This document shows, in pieces, positions 23,067 to 34,779 of a DNA stretch of 64,000 bases. The notes below the pieces were generated by a model. It was not told where the DNA came from and ran no database searches. It worked only from the letters and a program-made list of their open reading frames with translations. The DNA is taken from positions 4,600,212 to 4,664,211 of the forward strand of contig NC_079374.1 of assembly GCF_021018895.1 (NCBI RefSeq). Direction: 5' to 3'. The DNA comes from Seriola aureovittata. Its lineage: Eukaryota; Chordata; Actinopteri; Carangiformes; Carangidae. The position numbers and the translations under genes were made by a program. Each line of letters begins with the position of its first letter. Position 1 is the first letter of the stretch.

Positions 23067-24296
23067 GGGGCAAGAGTGACCAGAGAAATTACATTTCATT
23101 AAAATAATATAAAAAGGTTTTGTTATAAGAGGCTTCAGACACACACGCTATCTACATGACACAAGAGTTGAATGTCAATTCCCTTATCTGATTCTTTGTC
23201 ATCATCTTTTAACAATGAAGACATAAACAACTTGCATCCAAAAGAATTTTATTTTCATAATCTGCAATTTCCCCTTTTTAAACAGCATCATGTCTCCGAG
23301 GGAACATTTCTCATCCCTTTTGCTCGTCGTCTATCAGCAAAAGACACATTTTAATTGCTTATTTGTGTCACATCCTTTCAGTCTGTGACTCACTGTGTGT
23401 CAGGCAATGTTTACTAAAAACTACTCAGCCCAGATTTTTATGTCATTTTTTAATTTTTTTTTTTGTAGAACATATGTTTCATATTTATGACCCACTTTTT
23501 TTTTTTTTTTTTTTAAAGATTTACAACCAAGCGTTTTGGTGGGGTTTTTTTTTTTTTTTTTGGATTTGCTGACAGTAAAAAAATATATTGAATGTCTTCA
23601 GCTTTATCTTTCAACCTGCAACCCTCTCAGTATATTTATCTATACATGGCCCTGATCTGAAGCAGCCTCTTCAAAACAGATTGACCTTCTCTCACTGTTG
23701 CCTCAGTTCCAGCTGCATTCTTGGCTTTCTATACTCTGCGAGCTCTCAGGAGTCAGCAGTCACAGCGTGTTGTCTGTCGCAGGGAAGTTGACCTTACTCT
23801 ATTTTTCTCAGCCCTTTGACAATAGGCACTACAACTGTGCTCCACCAAGCTGGGCTTTCATCTACTCCTTTTTTTTCTAATACATGAAAGGCACCACAAT
23901 ATCCAGGCCTGTGGAAAATTGGCAGCACCGTTTTTGTCAGCTTTTGGAAAACAAATGTCATGTCATCAAGTGCAATCAACATGTGGCGGGGAGAAAAACA
24001 TGAATGCCTCTTGAGGTAGTGTTTCGAGTGGATGAAATTACCAGCAGCGGCTCCAAATTGACCTTTAAAAAGGGGAAATCCTGCCAAACCATAGGTTTGG
24101 GAAGTTTTCTGAAATGTAACTTATTCATACTGTTGATTTGTTCATTAGCAGTGTCCAATAGAGTAGAGAAGAGGGGGGCGGGAGGGTCCACAGCTGAAGT
24201 AGTTGGAAAACTTCCAACACCTGGACGGACATGAAATATTTCTGTTTGAACCACAAGCACAAAAAATAAGCAACTGTGTTAGAAAATATCTGATAC

Positions 24297-24814
24297 AGGT
24301 CCAATATTTTACACTTTTTACTGTGTTTTATTTGAAGTGTTGATCCATAACAAGATATATGTGTGGTTTTAAGAATCAAAAACCATCTCAATGTAGTTTT
24401 ACATCTCTCTCAGGCTTCTCTCTGGAGCTCTAGTAACAACAGGTCACTGAGCCAATCAGAAGAGAGGAGACTCTGAGACCCTCTTCTGATTGGCTGACTG
24501 TTTTCTAAGTGACTGAATAAATATATAACAGATTTCAGGTAAACACTCAGAGAAGCCAAATTCTGCTTGGTTGGATGGTGGGTCCAGGTGGGCGAGCTTG
24601 GGGCATGGCTGAGGGCGGTGACTGCTTTGTTGTGACATCACAAAGTTACAGGAAGTCATGACAGGTGGTTTTAAAGCTCAGTTTCTGAATACAGGCTGTA
24701 TGCATTTCTCTGTGGACTGAGGCTTTGATACTTTCACAGTATTAATATAGAACCTAGACCTGATCTATAATTACACTACACATGGACAGAGACCTTTAGA
24801 CTATATGGGACCTT
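24297..24814 (+). mobile_element. Miniature element M1, full copy
   Basis: From AGGTCCAATATTTTACAC to TATATGGGACCTT with all family landmarks: GGAGCTCTAGTAACAACAGG, CAATCAGAAGAGAGGAG / CCTCTTCTGATTGGCTG hairpin, GGTGGGTCCAGGTGGGCGAG, TTTGTTGTGACATCACAAAG, TAGACCTGATCTATAAT. The hairpin (about 24454-24494) is clearer here than in the 6347 copy. No transposase. Confidence 0.8.
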
Positions 24815-24951
24815 TTTAAAAAAAGGTACAAGCCAGTATAGATAAAAACTTAACACCAGATCTAAAAGCAGTATATTCACAGCCTGATGGGTGGGATGAA
24901 GCAAGGTGAGAAGCTAAAGTACTGGATTTTCACAGGGTGCTAAATTACACC

Positions 24952-25361
24952 TTAAGGTGCAAAGTTAGCACTGCAGACAGAAGTGGAAAAAACTCTAACG
25001 TATATCTAGAAGTGAGAGAAAAATAACAAGGAATTTGGAAGCAAAAATTAAACTCTCGTGTCGGTATGATCACTGACTGTGATGTTCACAGATGGTAAAA
25101 AGATGATTTCAAGTAGGAGCTATGTAGCAATACTTGAAGTGGTCCCTGTGTTGTTAGTTAGCACAAACAAAACTGATCAACAGGTGGCAGTACCACACCA
25201 AAAAATGAAGGAATGTGTCAGAGAATAAGGAGAGTGCTAGCAGATAAACAAACAATGTAGGTTTTAAAAAAAAATCAGCTTTGCAAATGTTTAATGAGAA
25301 AGGAAATACATTCAACACGTTTGCATGTTTACAAGAGGAAAACTCCACAGGGCACCTTTAA
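24952..25361. mobile_element. TTAA-flanked miniature element M3
   Basis: Left end TTAAGGTGCAAAGTTAGC (TTAA 24952-24955); the reverse complement of the right end is TTAAAGGTGCCCTGTGGAG (TTAA 25358-25361). TTAA at both limits with GGTGC-starting ends fits a non-autonomous piggyBac-type element, a form I recognise as frequent in percomorph genomes. No coding capacity. Confidence 0.6.
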
Positions 25362-25745
25362 CTATGCGTTAATGTATTTCTTGGCCACTCGGAGGCGCTA
25401 GACCTTAAAAACAAACAGGCAAACACAGTTTAGATAAATTATTATCTTATTAAATTGATGCATCAGCAAACAATTGCCCATTTTCACACTCTCCAGACAC
25501 TGAGCAACACTAGCATCAATCAAGCAGCCGAAGTTTTCTCTCCAGTTGATGAAGACGAACATTCACTCTCTTTTAGAGCTCTGATCTTTTATGTTTTATT
25601 TCTTTTTTGTTGGTCCTAACAACTTTATCACCAACTAGAAAAGTCACCTCAGTGACTCACTGAAAGGAAGTACACACATAAGTTTCTAAATTACAGTATT
25701 AAAAGTTGGAGAGAGCTGTGGGATGCTGTTGGTGGACAATCACCA

Positions 25746-25929
25746 GCCTCATCACTGGGTATGACCGGAGCAGAGGAAATGTCCCTGACCCAGCGACAGT
25801 CAGACAAGGAGAGCTCAACGGCAGATGCTTGTGAGTCATTTATCTCACTTGCACTTTGACACTGAAGCCGTTATTGTCTGGCTTCTGCACAGAACAGCTC
25901 AAGCCTCTCACATCAAAGCAGCTGCACCA
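25746..25929 (+). other. Near-invariant 184 bp core, copy 2
   Basis: Partner of 22732-22915. Its 32-codon frame runs 25761-25859 with the same predicted peptide (starts MTGAEEMSLT, ends ESFISLAL). The sequence upstream differs by an indel-rich stretch, so any longer shared reading frame stops at the core. The E-box CAGCTG and AP-1-like TGAGTCA are kept. Confidence 0.5.
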
Positions 25930-26624
25930 AACCACGCGTAAATGGAGCCATTTTTAAAATCAGTGTATGATTTATGAATATTAGTTTTATTGAAGAGCAG
26001 AGAATGGCTTAGGACTTCATTTCCAACAAAGAAAAGCCCATCAAGAGAAAAAGCGAGAGAAAAATGACCAGAGAAATTACATTTCATTCAATATATGCAT
26101 GTAAAGGTTTTTTTTTTTATTATAATTATTATTACAACTGATAAAATTGCTGTGCTCTGACTATTGCAAATGTCACGTACACATCTTGTTACGTCACTGA
26201 CATTAAAGTTATAATCTCAATGAGCTGTCACTTTACTAATGCGAACACTGTATTGAGGACGCTTCCTTTCTTTGAATTCCACTAAGAGACAATACGGTGG
26301 GTTTGAATGTGCCCTTCTCTCAGGATTTCACAATAAAAGTGTCAGAATTAAAATTGGCCAGGCAAGGAACCACCCCTCTCAAACCCCGGAGAGGCTGGCG
26401 CTTTGACAGGATAACAAACTAACTTGAGGACGTGAACCCACTTTACAACCTTTTGGGATCATCCCAGTTGTGGATCCCAGGACAAGGACCAGATAAGGTG
26501 AAAACGCATAATGGAGGAGAGAATGATGCTTCACTCTACAAACTGAAATATATTTCACAAAGGATAATCATCAGAGTGGACCACATGATGCTCTGCAGTC
26601 TCTCTCTCTCTGCTTCTCTGTCTT

Positions 26625-26625
<1 letters not shown>

Positions 26626-26709
<84 letters not shown>
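26626..26709. repeat. (CA)42 microsatellite with flanking (CT)n
   Basis: 84 bases of uninterrupted AC repeats, with CT tracts at about 26600-26613 and 26731-26748. All open frames across it, rich in His/Thr or Val/Cys, are artefacts of the repeat. Confidence 0.98.
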
Positions 26710-26711
<2 letters not shown>

Positions 26712-27437
26712 TAAACAACCACCACACACCCTCTCTCTCTCTCTCTCGCATGCACACACTCTGAGTGGCCTCTGAGATAAGAAACTTGCCAGACTCCTGT
26801 CATAAATTGTAGATGCATTCCTGAAGTGACCTAAAACAGATATTTCTCCTTGGTTAAGCACATGTCTGGTTTAATGTGAATCAGCTTTACAACTATTCAG
26901 TAATCTACTGAATATTAGTCAGCAAATTTTTTGTATGAAAATTGGATCAAGTCCATCGTCTAATGTATAAAGCAAGGGATTGGCAGGCCCAGGCCCCTGA
27001 CCTGGTTCTCCTGTATGTTCAACAAAGCAATATTTCGCAAAGGTGAAATACTTTTACTTTTAATACTAGTGCATTTTTTCCCCGCATTTAAGTCACATGA
27101 CATAACATTATCAAATACTACAACGGCTATTGTGGTGGATGCAATCGTCCCGACAACTAGCAGATGCTGGAAATCAGTCGCCATGTTTAATTTGAACAAT
27201 ATTACAAAAGGAGAAAACCCAGCTTCATTCACATAACATCACTCAATGGAAACAGAGACCATTCGAAAGTGTGTTTTGTCGACTCTTCTCAAAAATTGCG
27301 TCTAATTTGGAAGATTGAAACGCAGCTACTGATAAAAGGTCGACTGTCCCCCTTGCGCTCTGTCATTCTCTGGTAACTCTGAACCGCATCACTATCGCCA
27401 AACTAAGTGAGAAGTATATTTGGCATTATATTCATTT

Positions 27438-27632
27438 CTGCTTTGTTGTGACATCACAAAGTTACAGGAAGCCCTGACAGCTGGTTTTAAGGCTCAGTTT
27501 CTGAATACAGGCTGTGTGCATTTCTCTGTAGACTGAGCACTTTGATATTTTCACAGTATTAATATAGAAGCTAGACCTGCTTTACAATCATAAAAGACAT
27601 GGACATCTACCTTTACACAATATGGAATCTTT
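27438..27632 (+). mobile_element. Miniature element M1, 3' part
   Basis: Begins inside the family at CTGCTTTGTTGTGACATCAC and ends ACACAATATGGAATCTTTAA, with a TTAA at 27631-27634. The 5' 300 bp is absent. Sits inside duplicate copy 2, between blocks c' and d'. Confidence 0.75.
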
Positions 27633-27900
27633 AATTTTTCATTATTCTATGGTTCAACTCTTAGCAATCACAATACAACCATAAACAACAGAATTTTCTT
27701 TTCATGTAATTTTCTCTTTTTTCCTGCTTCATGGCTCTGAGGGAATATTTCTCATTCCTTTTGCTTGTTGTCTTGCAGCAGGAACCACTTTTTAATTGCT
27801 TATCCACATAGTTTCCATTCAGTTCGTGTGATGGAATCACTGTGTGTCAGGCAATGTTTACTAAAAAAAAAAAAATTACAGTGACCAGCTTTTCTTTTTT

Positions 27901-29164
27901 TTTTTTGGTCAGGTGAAATTATACTGATGGATGACACATAATTTTCCATTTTTTCCAGAACATTTAGGCTTCTACATAATTTCTATGCATAACGGGTCAT
28001 TCTAATAATAACCTGGATTGTTAAGTAATTAATTTACAGCAGCAATTTTAAATGTTAAAGGGGCAGCATGCAATGGCTAATATTTCACTATATGTTTTGA
28101 TGTGTGACAACGTTAATTGAAACACAATAGCAATTTGCACCCCTGTTATTATTAGTACATCACATTTTATGTGCAAATACAAATTAAATTAAACAGTTGA
28201 TCTAACTGTGCTGCTCTCATCAGAAACTGAAAGAAATTGCAGATGTGACGTCTCCAGCAGCTTTTAATTTTTTTAATTTGCCAAAAAACAGCACCCCGCT
28301 AAGTATGCTATTACCCTTAATGATCCATTTGACAACTAACACTCATACTAAACTGGTAATCATGGTAAAGGTACAGGCTAACTGAGGGGAGTTTAATTGT
28401 GCTGCTTGTGGCTTTGAAAATAACTTAATAGGACAATAAATGAGAAGCCGCATTTCTTCCACTCCTCCACCTGTGTGTGACCCTATGTTTCATTGTTAAA
28501 AAAATAAAATATTTTTCCACCAATTCTGGATCTTTCAACTCTCACAAGCATCTGAAAGCATGAGTATATACTTTGGCAGTTGCAGATTGCAAGGGAGATG
28601 CACATGGATTACATGGGTCTTTAAGAGCTACAGTGTATATCACGTCTGTTGGTAAATGTTTAACTACAACAGTGCCTGTTGTGCTGCATTTAACAGTGCT
28701 TGCGGTGTAATCATTACCTTTGGATGTAAAAACACACAAAGATGCCTGACACGCATGCACCAAACAAAACAAAGACTCAGCATAACAAACAACTGGATAC
28801 AGACTGCTCATGGGGTTTATGTGGAGCAACGTGTGGGAATAGAGATCCAAAAAGATCTTGGAAATCATCACTCAGCCTTTTGACTTGCTTGAAAAGACCT
28901 TTGAAATGCTTATGAATTCACAGCAGGTCCTGAAAGTTCACAGCAGAGAATCGATCCTCTGACCATGACTCAGGGCAGCAGCCTCACAAATATTAAAGAG
29001 GCAAAGCCAAACCAGAAAGAAAGATCAATGACCTGGAAGAACGTTTATGATGAAACAACATCAAGACAGTGATGATACGGTGCCAACCAGCAACACAGGT
29101 GTAGTCTGGAAAGTTGGAACAACACTGTATGTAATCATTTTTGCACTCAATTTCAACAGTTTTT
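27901..29164. other. Mostly unassigned; possible TTAA element
   Basis: At about 28055 the text GTTAAAGGGGCAGCATGCAA resembles the start of a TTAA-flanked miniature element, but I cannot fix its other end. A 109-codon minus-strand frame at 28542-28871 matches no family I can name. Nothing else supported. Confidence 0.3.
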
Positions 29165-29580
29165 CTATTTAATACATTTCACACTCCCTCTGAATCTTAG
29201 AATCACTCTTGAAGACCCCAAGACACTCACTGTGAACCCTGAAGGAGCTTTCTGTTGGTTTCCGGCAGAGCGAAGTCGCAACAGACTCAGAGACTTGGTA
29301 CAGACCAATACTGTGTGCTGAAGAATCGCCCCCACATTGTCCCAACTCGCACTTAAAATCACGGTCTGATGAAACCAGAAGAGCCACATCATCTGCATAA
29401 AGCAGAGATGTGATGTGGAGGCCACCATAGGGGATATAAGAGATTCTGTCCATATGTAAACGCTGTACCGGACTGTTGTGGTAAAGAGGGAGCTGAGCCT
29501 GCAGGCAAATAAGGTTCCCTTCCCTGTGTCTCAGCCTCCTGGACACCTGAACTGAGAGGACACCCAGAGGACATTGAAGG
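29165..29580 (-). pseudogene. LINE reverse-transcriptase fragment
   Basis: The minus-strand frame 29169-29546 contains GGLHITSLLYADDVALLVSS, including the YADD catalytic motif of reverse transcriptase. It is followed by SLCRKPTESSFRV and LGVFKSDSKIQREC. This order (YADD, then LCRKP...LRV, then LGVL..) is characteristic of a common fish non-LTR family. Just upstream, a shifted frame gives SSGCPLSSG, the relic of the QGCPLSP motif. Frame changes and lost segments show it is dead. I do not assign a clade with confidence (Rex/RTE-type possible). Confidence 0.8.
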
Positions 29581-29619
29581 AATTATATATCCCTTCTGGT
29601 CTAGAGATGCCTTAGCCTG

Positions 29620-29706
29620 TAGGTCCCATATTTTACGCTTTTAAAGTGTTTTATTCTTAAGTTTTGATATCCATAAGAAGTTATATTTGTGGTTTTAAGA
29701 ACCACA
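29620..29706 (+). mobile_element. Miniature element M1, 5' scrap
   Basis: AGGTCCCATATTTTACGCTT, then GATATCCATAAGAAG and GTGGTTTTAAGAACC match the first 85 bases of the family. It stops at an ATGGATGATAGAT-type run. Confidence 0.7.
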
Positions 29707-31525
29707 CATATAATGGATGATAGATAATTGATGGATAGATGGACCGATACTCGGCTAGTCTTATAGTCCAAGCAACAGGGAAACAATGGCACCTATCAGA
29801 CTTGAAAAGGGTCTGTGGCAGTGACAAAAATCACAGTTAAAGCTAAAAGCAAACGTATAATACAAAGGAAGAAATATGTGCAATGATCATCACACAGAAC
29901 TTAAAATAAGCAACGCTCTGAGCCAAGATCTCTGCTGTCCAACTGGTGACTCAGGCCCTGGTCCAAAGCCCCCAAACTCCCCACCCACCCTCACGCTTAC
30001 ATCCTCACAGATTTTGGCGTATACTCCTGCTAAGTCTTTGAGGGTTCAGAGCTGCCCCACCATAAAATCGACAAAGTGTTTGAGGGCTTTGTCACAGGCT
30101 TTTTTAGCTCTTTATGCACACTTTCTGCAAGTGCTGAAGGGAAAAACCCACGTGTACAAAGGAAAAAAAGAATAATAAACAAAACATGGAATGAGTCAGC
30201 AAGATTGCGTTTTCCTTGTAATTATAATCACACATTTTGTTAAGCAGAACTATGTGCTGATGTGGAAGATTTTGACTTCAAATATGATGATTTAATCCGA
30301 TAGAGCTGTTTTACTTATCAGCAGAAAGCAAACAATGAATACTCCACTTCATTAAACAACATAGCCTCTTACACACTTTACTGTGCAGAGAAATGTCTCT
30401 GTCTGGGGAGTTCACAAAGTGCTGTTCCATTTATCAGACAGCCTTTCCTCACACCTTCCTGCACGTACACACTTATGCACGGTGATGTCACAGTCGGTTT
30501 AAGTCTGCGAGGGTTCAGTGTTTAGGGCGAGCAGGGGACATTGAAGCTGGGGCCTCAGCCTTCAGCCATTCAGGTCACCATAATTGTAAAATTCTTGAAA
30601 TGTGGGAGGCACACCCTGTAAACTTTATTCAGGCAGATGTCAAGCAACTCACTGCGCCTGTCAAATCTGTGCTGGGGGGGGGGGGGGGGGGGACTTGAAG
30701 GACACACTCAGACATGCAATTTACGCATAATTGGACTACCTGAAAGGAGAGGGCGACTGAACCCTACTTACTGCCAATGAAAGTGAGCTACTAAAGGAGT
30801 TATTGAGCATCAGTACAGAGGAGCCATACAGCCCAGGACCTGGATAAAAGCATGACCTAGATCTCTCCTGGTTAAATGCCACTCTGTCACAAATACAAGG
30901 ACACGCTGAGACTTGCCAGAGAAAAGAGCCAGCTCATACAAATCATACAGCAGATACTCATATTTGCAAATTTGCATTCATCAGTTTCAAACAAGCTGCA
31001 TTCAGCTATTTTTTTTACCATGGCATACAGCGTATGTGTGACTGAACATTTCAAACACAAACTGACTCTCATGCTCTAATACCCTGTCTCTGCTTCATTC
31101 ATAAGCTGTATTATCTGTCAATATGTAACTAAAGCTGCTCTGAATAAGGCAACACTGGCACTATTAAAGTTAGGCAGAGGGGGTCAATCAGGGCTTGCGA
31201 AACATGACACTGACCTGATCAATCTTTTCATCAGAAAGGAACAAAGGATGGATTTTGTTTTCAAGTGACTGGTCAGTCCTCTTGTGTTAATAATCTGTAG
31301 AATTGATTAAGATTGCTCGAATTAGCTGCTCTGAGATATATGGTTTTATTTTTATCTTTCAAAAAAAATCTTTCCTTTATTGTTTCCCAATTGTTGAGCT
31401 ACATGAGCGAACAGGCAGGGTTGGCAGTTTTGCTCATGCATTGGTCTTAGTGGGAGAAATAACTTGGTTTGCACAGTTTCAGCTTGTTGAACAGGTAGTT
31501 TGAGCACATGAGTTAACAGGGGTCA
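29707..31525. other. Non-coding; 19-base poly-G
   Basis: An uninterrupted G run lies at 30674-30692. The rest has no repeat end or exon I can support. The 99-codon frame at 29876-30175 is proline-rich but unlike any known domain. Confidence 0.4.
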
Positions 31526-31610
31526 CAGGGTTTTTCCTGCATAGAGAATTGCAAGGCAGCCCTCTCCATCAAATTTCATGCTGCCTCCGCCTTCTGACAA
31601 AATTCTAGTA
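31526..31610 (+). mobile_element. hAT-like 5' end fragment, copy 2
   Basis: CAGGGTTTTTCCTGCATAGA, then AATTGCAAGGC and CAAAATTCTAGTA, as at 12056-12133. Similarity stops at the same place in both, suggesting a shared internal breakpoint or a very short element. Confidence 0.5.
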
Positions 31611-31829
31611 TTTGTTTCCATTTTGTATTGATTTTTGTGGACCTATAATTATTCTCTTCTAATTCCAATTTTAACCTTATTTTCTATCAAATTTGCCTCA
31701 GAAATCAAAGGGTTACTCTGATCATTGAAGACCCAGTGAAAGAGCCCCTTGCTGCAACTGTAGTTGGGCTTATTAGAGTGACTTTTAGCCATCTGCTGTA
31801 GCAACATGATAGATATAGGGAGGTCTGCC

Positions 31830-31895
31830 TGCACTTTGGTCCAGACTGTAATAGCTCAACATCTTCCAGATGGACTGGCTGACTTTTGTACAGCG
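31830..31895 (+). repeat. Repeat family R3, fragment
   Basis: CACTTTGGTCCAGACTGTAA, then TAGCTCAACATCTTCCAGAT matches the start of the 36395-36740 copy. Short and diverged. Confidence 0.45.
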
Positions 31896-33002
31896 ATTCA
31901 TGGTTCATGTTGCTTGTGCCGAGTTACAGACCATTAGCTTGTCCAAATCAAGCTAGCTTTAGCTCTGGTTGCCCCAGTGACAGCAGCCAACAATTAAAAG
32001 CCTAGTTTGTACCCCACGCCTGTGGTTGTTTTCTTACAGTCCAACACACTGGTGGTGTCTTGATGCATGTTAATTCTATTGAAAAGCAGCAGTTTTATCA
32101 CATTTGCTCTCTGACCCTGACAAGCTTCTTCATTCAGTGTGGTGTGCCAGATATGTGCTACCTGCCATTCTCAAGTGGAACAGAGAGAAGGAGAGTTTTG
32201 AGACGGAGGTAAGTGGTTAAGCAGAAACAGAAAGTACTTGTGGTCTGAAAAACAGAAAGAAAAATGGTTAAGGCTGACAAATTCTTATGTCGATTACAAA
32301 ATGTCAGACCGTAGTGAAAGATACCCTCCATAATTTAACATAGCCCGAGGTCATGTCTTCAAACTATTGAAGATAATTAAGTTACAATGATATAAAATGT
32401 GTTTTATTACCATTAACAATTACCATAAATTATGCATGGGATGGGGGATGGGGTGGGTATACTGTCACACATTTTTTCTACCCATTTCTACCCAGCTATG
32501 GTAGAGCAAACTGGACTGATACAGGCATATTACACTGTGTCTCCCAGTGGGGAAAAAACAGAAAAGAAAAACTTTTGTGTTGACTTCAAATGGAAATATT
32601 AAGAGCATCAACTTGAATTTTCTGGCTATAAACCAGGTAAGATGACATTTTTTTTTCCTCAAATACTTTAATGTGCAGTCGGATAAATTTGTCCTTTAGT
32701 TTTAAATGTTTTGTTCACAAATGTGGTTACTGCACTGAGCATTACCAGAACCTCAAAGTGATCCTTAACTAACCTTCAAATTGTCTGTAAGAATTGAAAC
32801 TGAACTCTCTTAATATTTGAAATACTGTTCCTGTACAGTATTTACTGTACCTGTACTTACACTACATTTACACACAGACAAAACAGAAAGAAAACATCTG
32901 AAAGCTTCAGGACAGCTGCACAACCACAACAAAGACACACCCTATGCCATGTCCAAGGACAACAACAAACACCACACTACACACCCGACAACAGGATATC
33001 CA
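31896..33002. other. Non-coding; G-rich motif
   Basis: A G-run motif lies at 32438-32457 (GGGATGGGGGATGGGGTGGG). No repeat or exon recognised elsewhere. Confidence 0.4.
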
Positions 33003-33368
33003 GGGCCCGGGAAGATGTTTCAAGTTGGGGGGTTCTGTAGTGGGAGGAGCATTTTACCCCAACTCATACAAATATAAGGTAGGCCTAAAACAATACTACT
33101 ACTGCTACTACACACACAAACACACACCAAAAAAGCAGCAGTAACAGCAACAGAAGCCATGTCTATAAAATATGACTCAGTAATGCAACTGCACAATAAC
33201 AGCTCATAATAATGCCATAACATTGAAATACACATCTAAAAGCCCATTGTGCATGGCACACAAGAACATATCCACATATTTTCAACAAAGTTATATCAGT
33301 GGGATGTTAAAAGTAATTGAAGGCTGAATATTAAACTGCTCGGCGGCAGCTTAAACCAAATAACTTAC

Positions 33369-33889
33369 TTTGAGCTGCAGGTCAGGTGCTCCAGGAGTTG
33401 TAATGATCCAAATGTGGCCATCAGGACGGCCTGGGTCCAGCTCCTGGGGAAGGTGAAGGAGCACCGAATCAACGGGTTTCCCCTCTGCTGCCTCTTCACG
33501 CAAGCGAAACACACAACCGTACCACACTCCGCCACGTAATGAAGCCACTTCCATTTAGCAAACCAAGCTGGTGTAAATGCGCGGACGAAAGTTTCTTTCC
33601 CAAAACGTCCCGCCAGAAAATTGAAGTTGGATGGCTCGAGAGGCTCCTCAACTGCCGCCAAGTCAGTCCTAGCTTGACACCTGTTAGCAGCATTCTCCTC
33701 AATGGTGAAGGAAGGTGCTAACGCTGATACGCAATCTCCGTCTCCGAGGAATAATTGCAACCAATCGAAAACTATGCTGGTGGAGCTGCTCACCTGGGAA
33801 GGCTGGACTTCACCTGTGCTCTCTTTAGCTGGTGGTTTTCCAAAATAATCTGCAATACGCCTTTCCTCCGTTTTGATTTCAGTTTTCGA
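33369..33889 (-). CDS. TTF-type zinc-finger exon, left copy (partial gene)
   Basis: The open frame runs about 173 codons on the minus strand, from after a stop at 33890-33892 to a strong donor (AAA|GTAAGT) at 33369/33368. There is no ATG in frame; the initiator would be in an earlier exon, or the 5' end is lost. The segment FTPAWFAKWKWLHY followed by VVCFACVKRQ matches the TTF-type zinc finger found before the hAT transposase core and in ZMYM-related host proteins (W-F/W-L-x-Y and C-F-x-C spacing). The upstream part (IADYFGKPPAKES) is low-complexity linker. No later exon is seen to the left, so the gene product cannot be completed here. It could be a fragment of a hAT transposon or of a domesticated gene. 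Confidence 0.55.
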
Positions 33890-33939
33890 TTAGCTACCAA
33901 TGCTACAGCAACCGGATGTAAATTTACGAACCCTACCTT

Positions 33940-34035
33940 ACAGTTCACATGACCCGCCCTACACTGCCTCTGATTGGCTAATGACCGTTGCCTTCGCTGG
34001 TTTGATTGGTTGAGTTAAGGCACGAGGAGTAAGAA
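33940..34035 (-). promoter_or_regulatory. CCAAT-rich upstream region, left copy
   Basis: On the minus strand there are two CCAATCA motifs (one in ACCAATCAAACC, one in GCCAATCAGAGG) followed by a GGGCGGGTCATGTGA stretch, 50-150 bp upstream of the zinc-finger open frame. The set is kept in the right copy. It looks like a GC-box/CCAAT promoter, but no start site can be read from sequence alone. Confidence 0.3.
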
Positions 34036-34062
34036 TGGTTAGGGTGAAGGTAAGACGTTATT

Positions 34063-34779
34063 GGCCCAATCCCAATGTTCAACCTCACAGACTCACAGAC
34101 TTCGAGACGAGTTTCCGGTGAGTCCGTGAGGACGAGGTTCTGTCCGACTGTCAAACAATTAAAGGCTCTCAGACATTTTGAGTCTTTAGTGGACACTTTC
34201 CGTAAGTCCGCATTTCTGCAGAGGTTGCCTGAGAGAATTACCCAAAGTTCATAGCGTTGTGACGTTAAACACGGGGTTGCCGTGGTTATCAGGGGACGCC
34301 CGGAAGCGTAAAAAACGACTAACAACGACCATAAAACGCAATAAATAATCAGATAAAAGAAGATCGGTTAACAAAAAAGCATGAAAGCAACGAACCCTAA
34401 TGTTAGCATTGCAAGAAAAAATACAGTCTATGACAGAATGAACACAGAGGTCATTGTGATTCAGAGCCTGAACTGTGGAGTTATTTGTCCTATGATCACA
34501 TGATGATGAATTTCAAATATCTAAATTGGAACAGATTATTTTTTCTGTTTAGAAACAGGGAGCGAAGGGAGGGAATAAAAATGTACAATCAAAAGTCCCC
34601 CAACCCACAATTAAATAGAAATACCATCATCAATGTAACTGATATAAGTGCTGTTCCATTCCTCTTTATACCATTTCGAGCCCTTGCAGCCTCTCATACT
34701 CATACACTCACCAGGTGATGTCCGTTAAGTCTAGGAGGGTTCAGGGCTTTGGACTTAGTGGGGATATTGGGATTCGGCC
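34063..34779. mobile_element. Nested element with GGCCCAATCCCAAT ends, left
   Basis: One end is GGCCCAATCCCAATGTTC; the other, reverse complemented, is GGCCGAATCCCAATATCC. The 717 bp between has no recognisable transposase. The same element sits at the same place in the right copy (54210-54935), so it was inserted before the inverted duplication. Superfamily unresolved. Confidence 0.6.

Larger units (their letters stand above)
21840..23470 (+). repeat. Duplicated segment, copy 1
   Basis: Four blocks in this copy recur in the same order in 23553-27900. Block a: 21840-22260 (with 23553-23965). Block b: 22420-22520 (with 25325-25565). Block c: 22690-23110 (with 25705-26100). Block d: 23240-23430 (with 27700-27880). 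Shared landmarks: GTGTTGTCTGTCGCAGGGAA in a, CCAATTGATGAAG / CCAGTTGATGAAG in b, GCGACAGTCAGACAAGGAG in c, GTGTGTCAGGCAATGTTTAC in d. The segment may be a tandem duplication or two copies of one unknown element. Most blocks differ visibly; only block c is nearly identical. Confidence 0.75.
23553..27900 (+). repeat. Duplicated segment, copy 2, expanded by insertions
   Basis: Carries blocks a', b', c' and d' in the order of copy 1 but stretched to about 4.3 kb. The extra DNA includes M1 copies (24297-24814 and 27438-27632), a TTAA-flanked element (24952-25361) and a long (CA)n tract. This shows that most insertions happened after the two copies separated. Confidence 0.7.

Noticed and set aside
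26432..26861. Four overlapping frames rich in His/Thr or Val/Cys
   Set aside because: All pass through (CA)42; no domain outside it.
28542..28871. 109-codon minus-strand frame with a vaguely fibronectin-like segment
   Set aside because: No conserved Trp/Tyr spacing and no splice sites; treated as chance.
33978..34325. 115-codon frame
   Set aside because: Straddles the border of the nested element with GGCCCAATCCC ends, and the right copy breaks it; no recognised domain.
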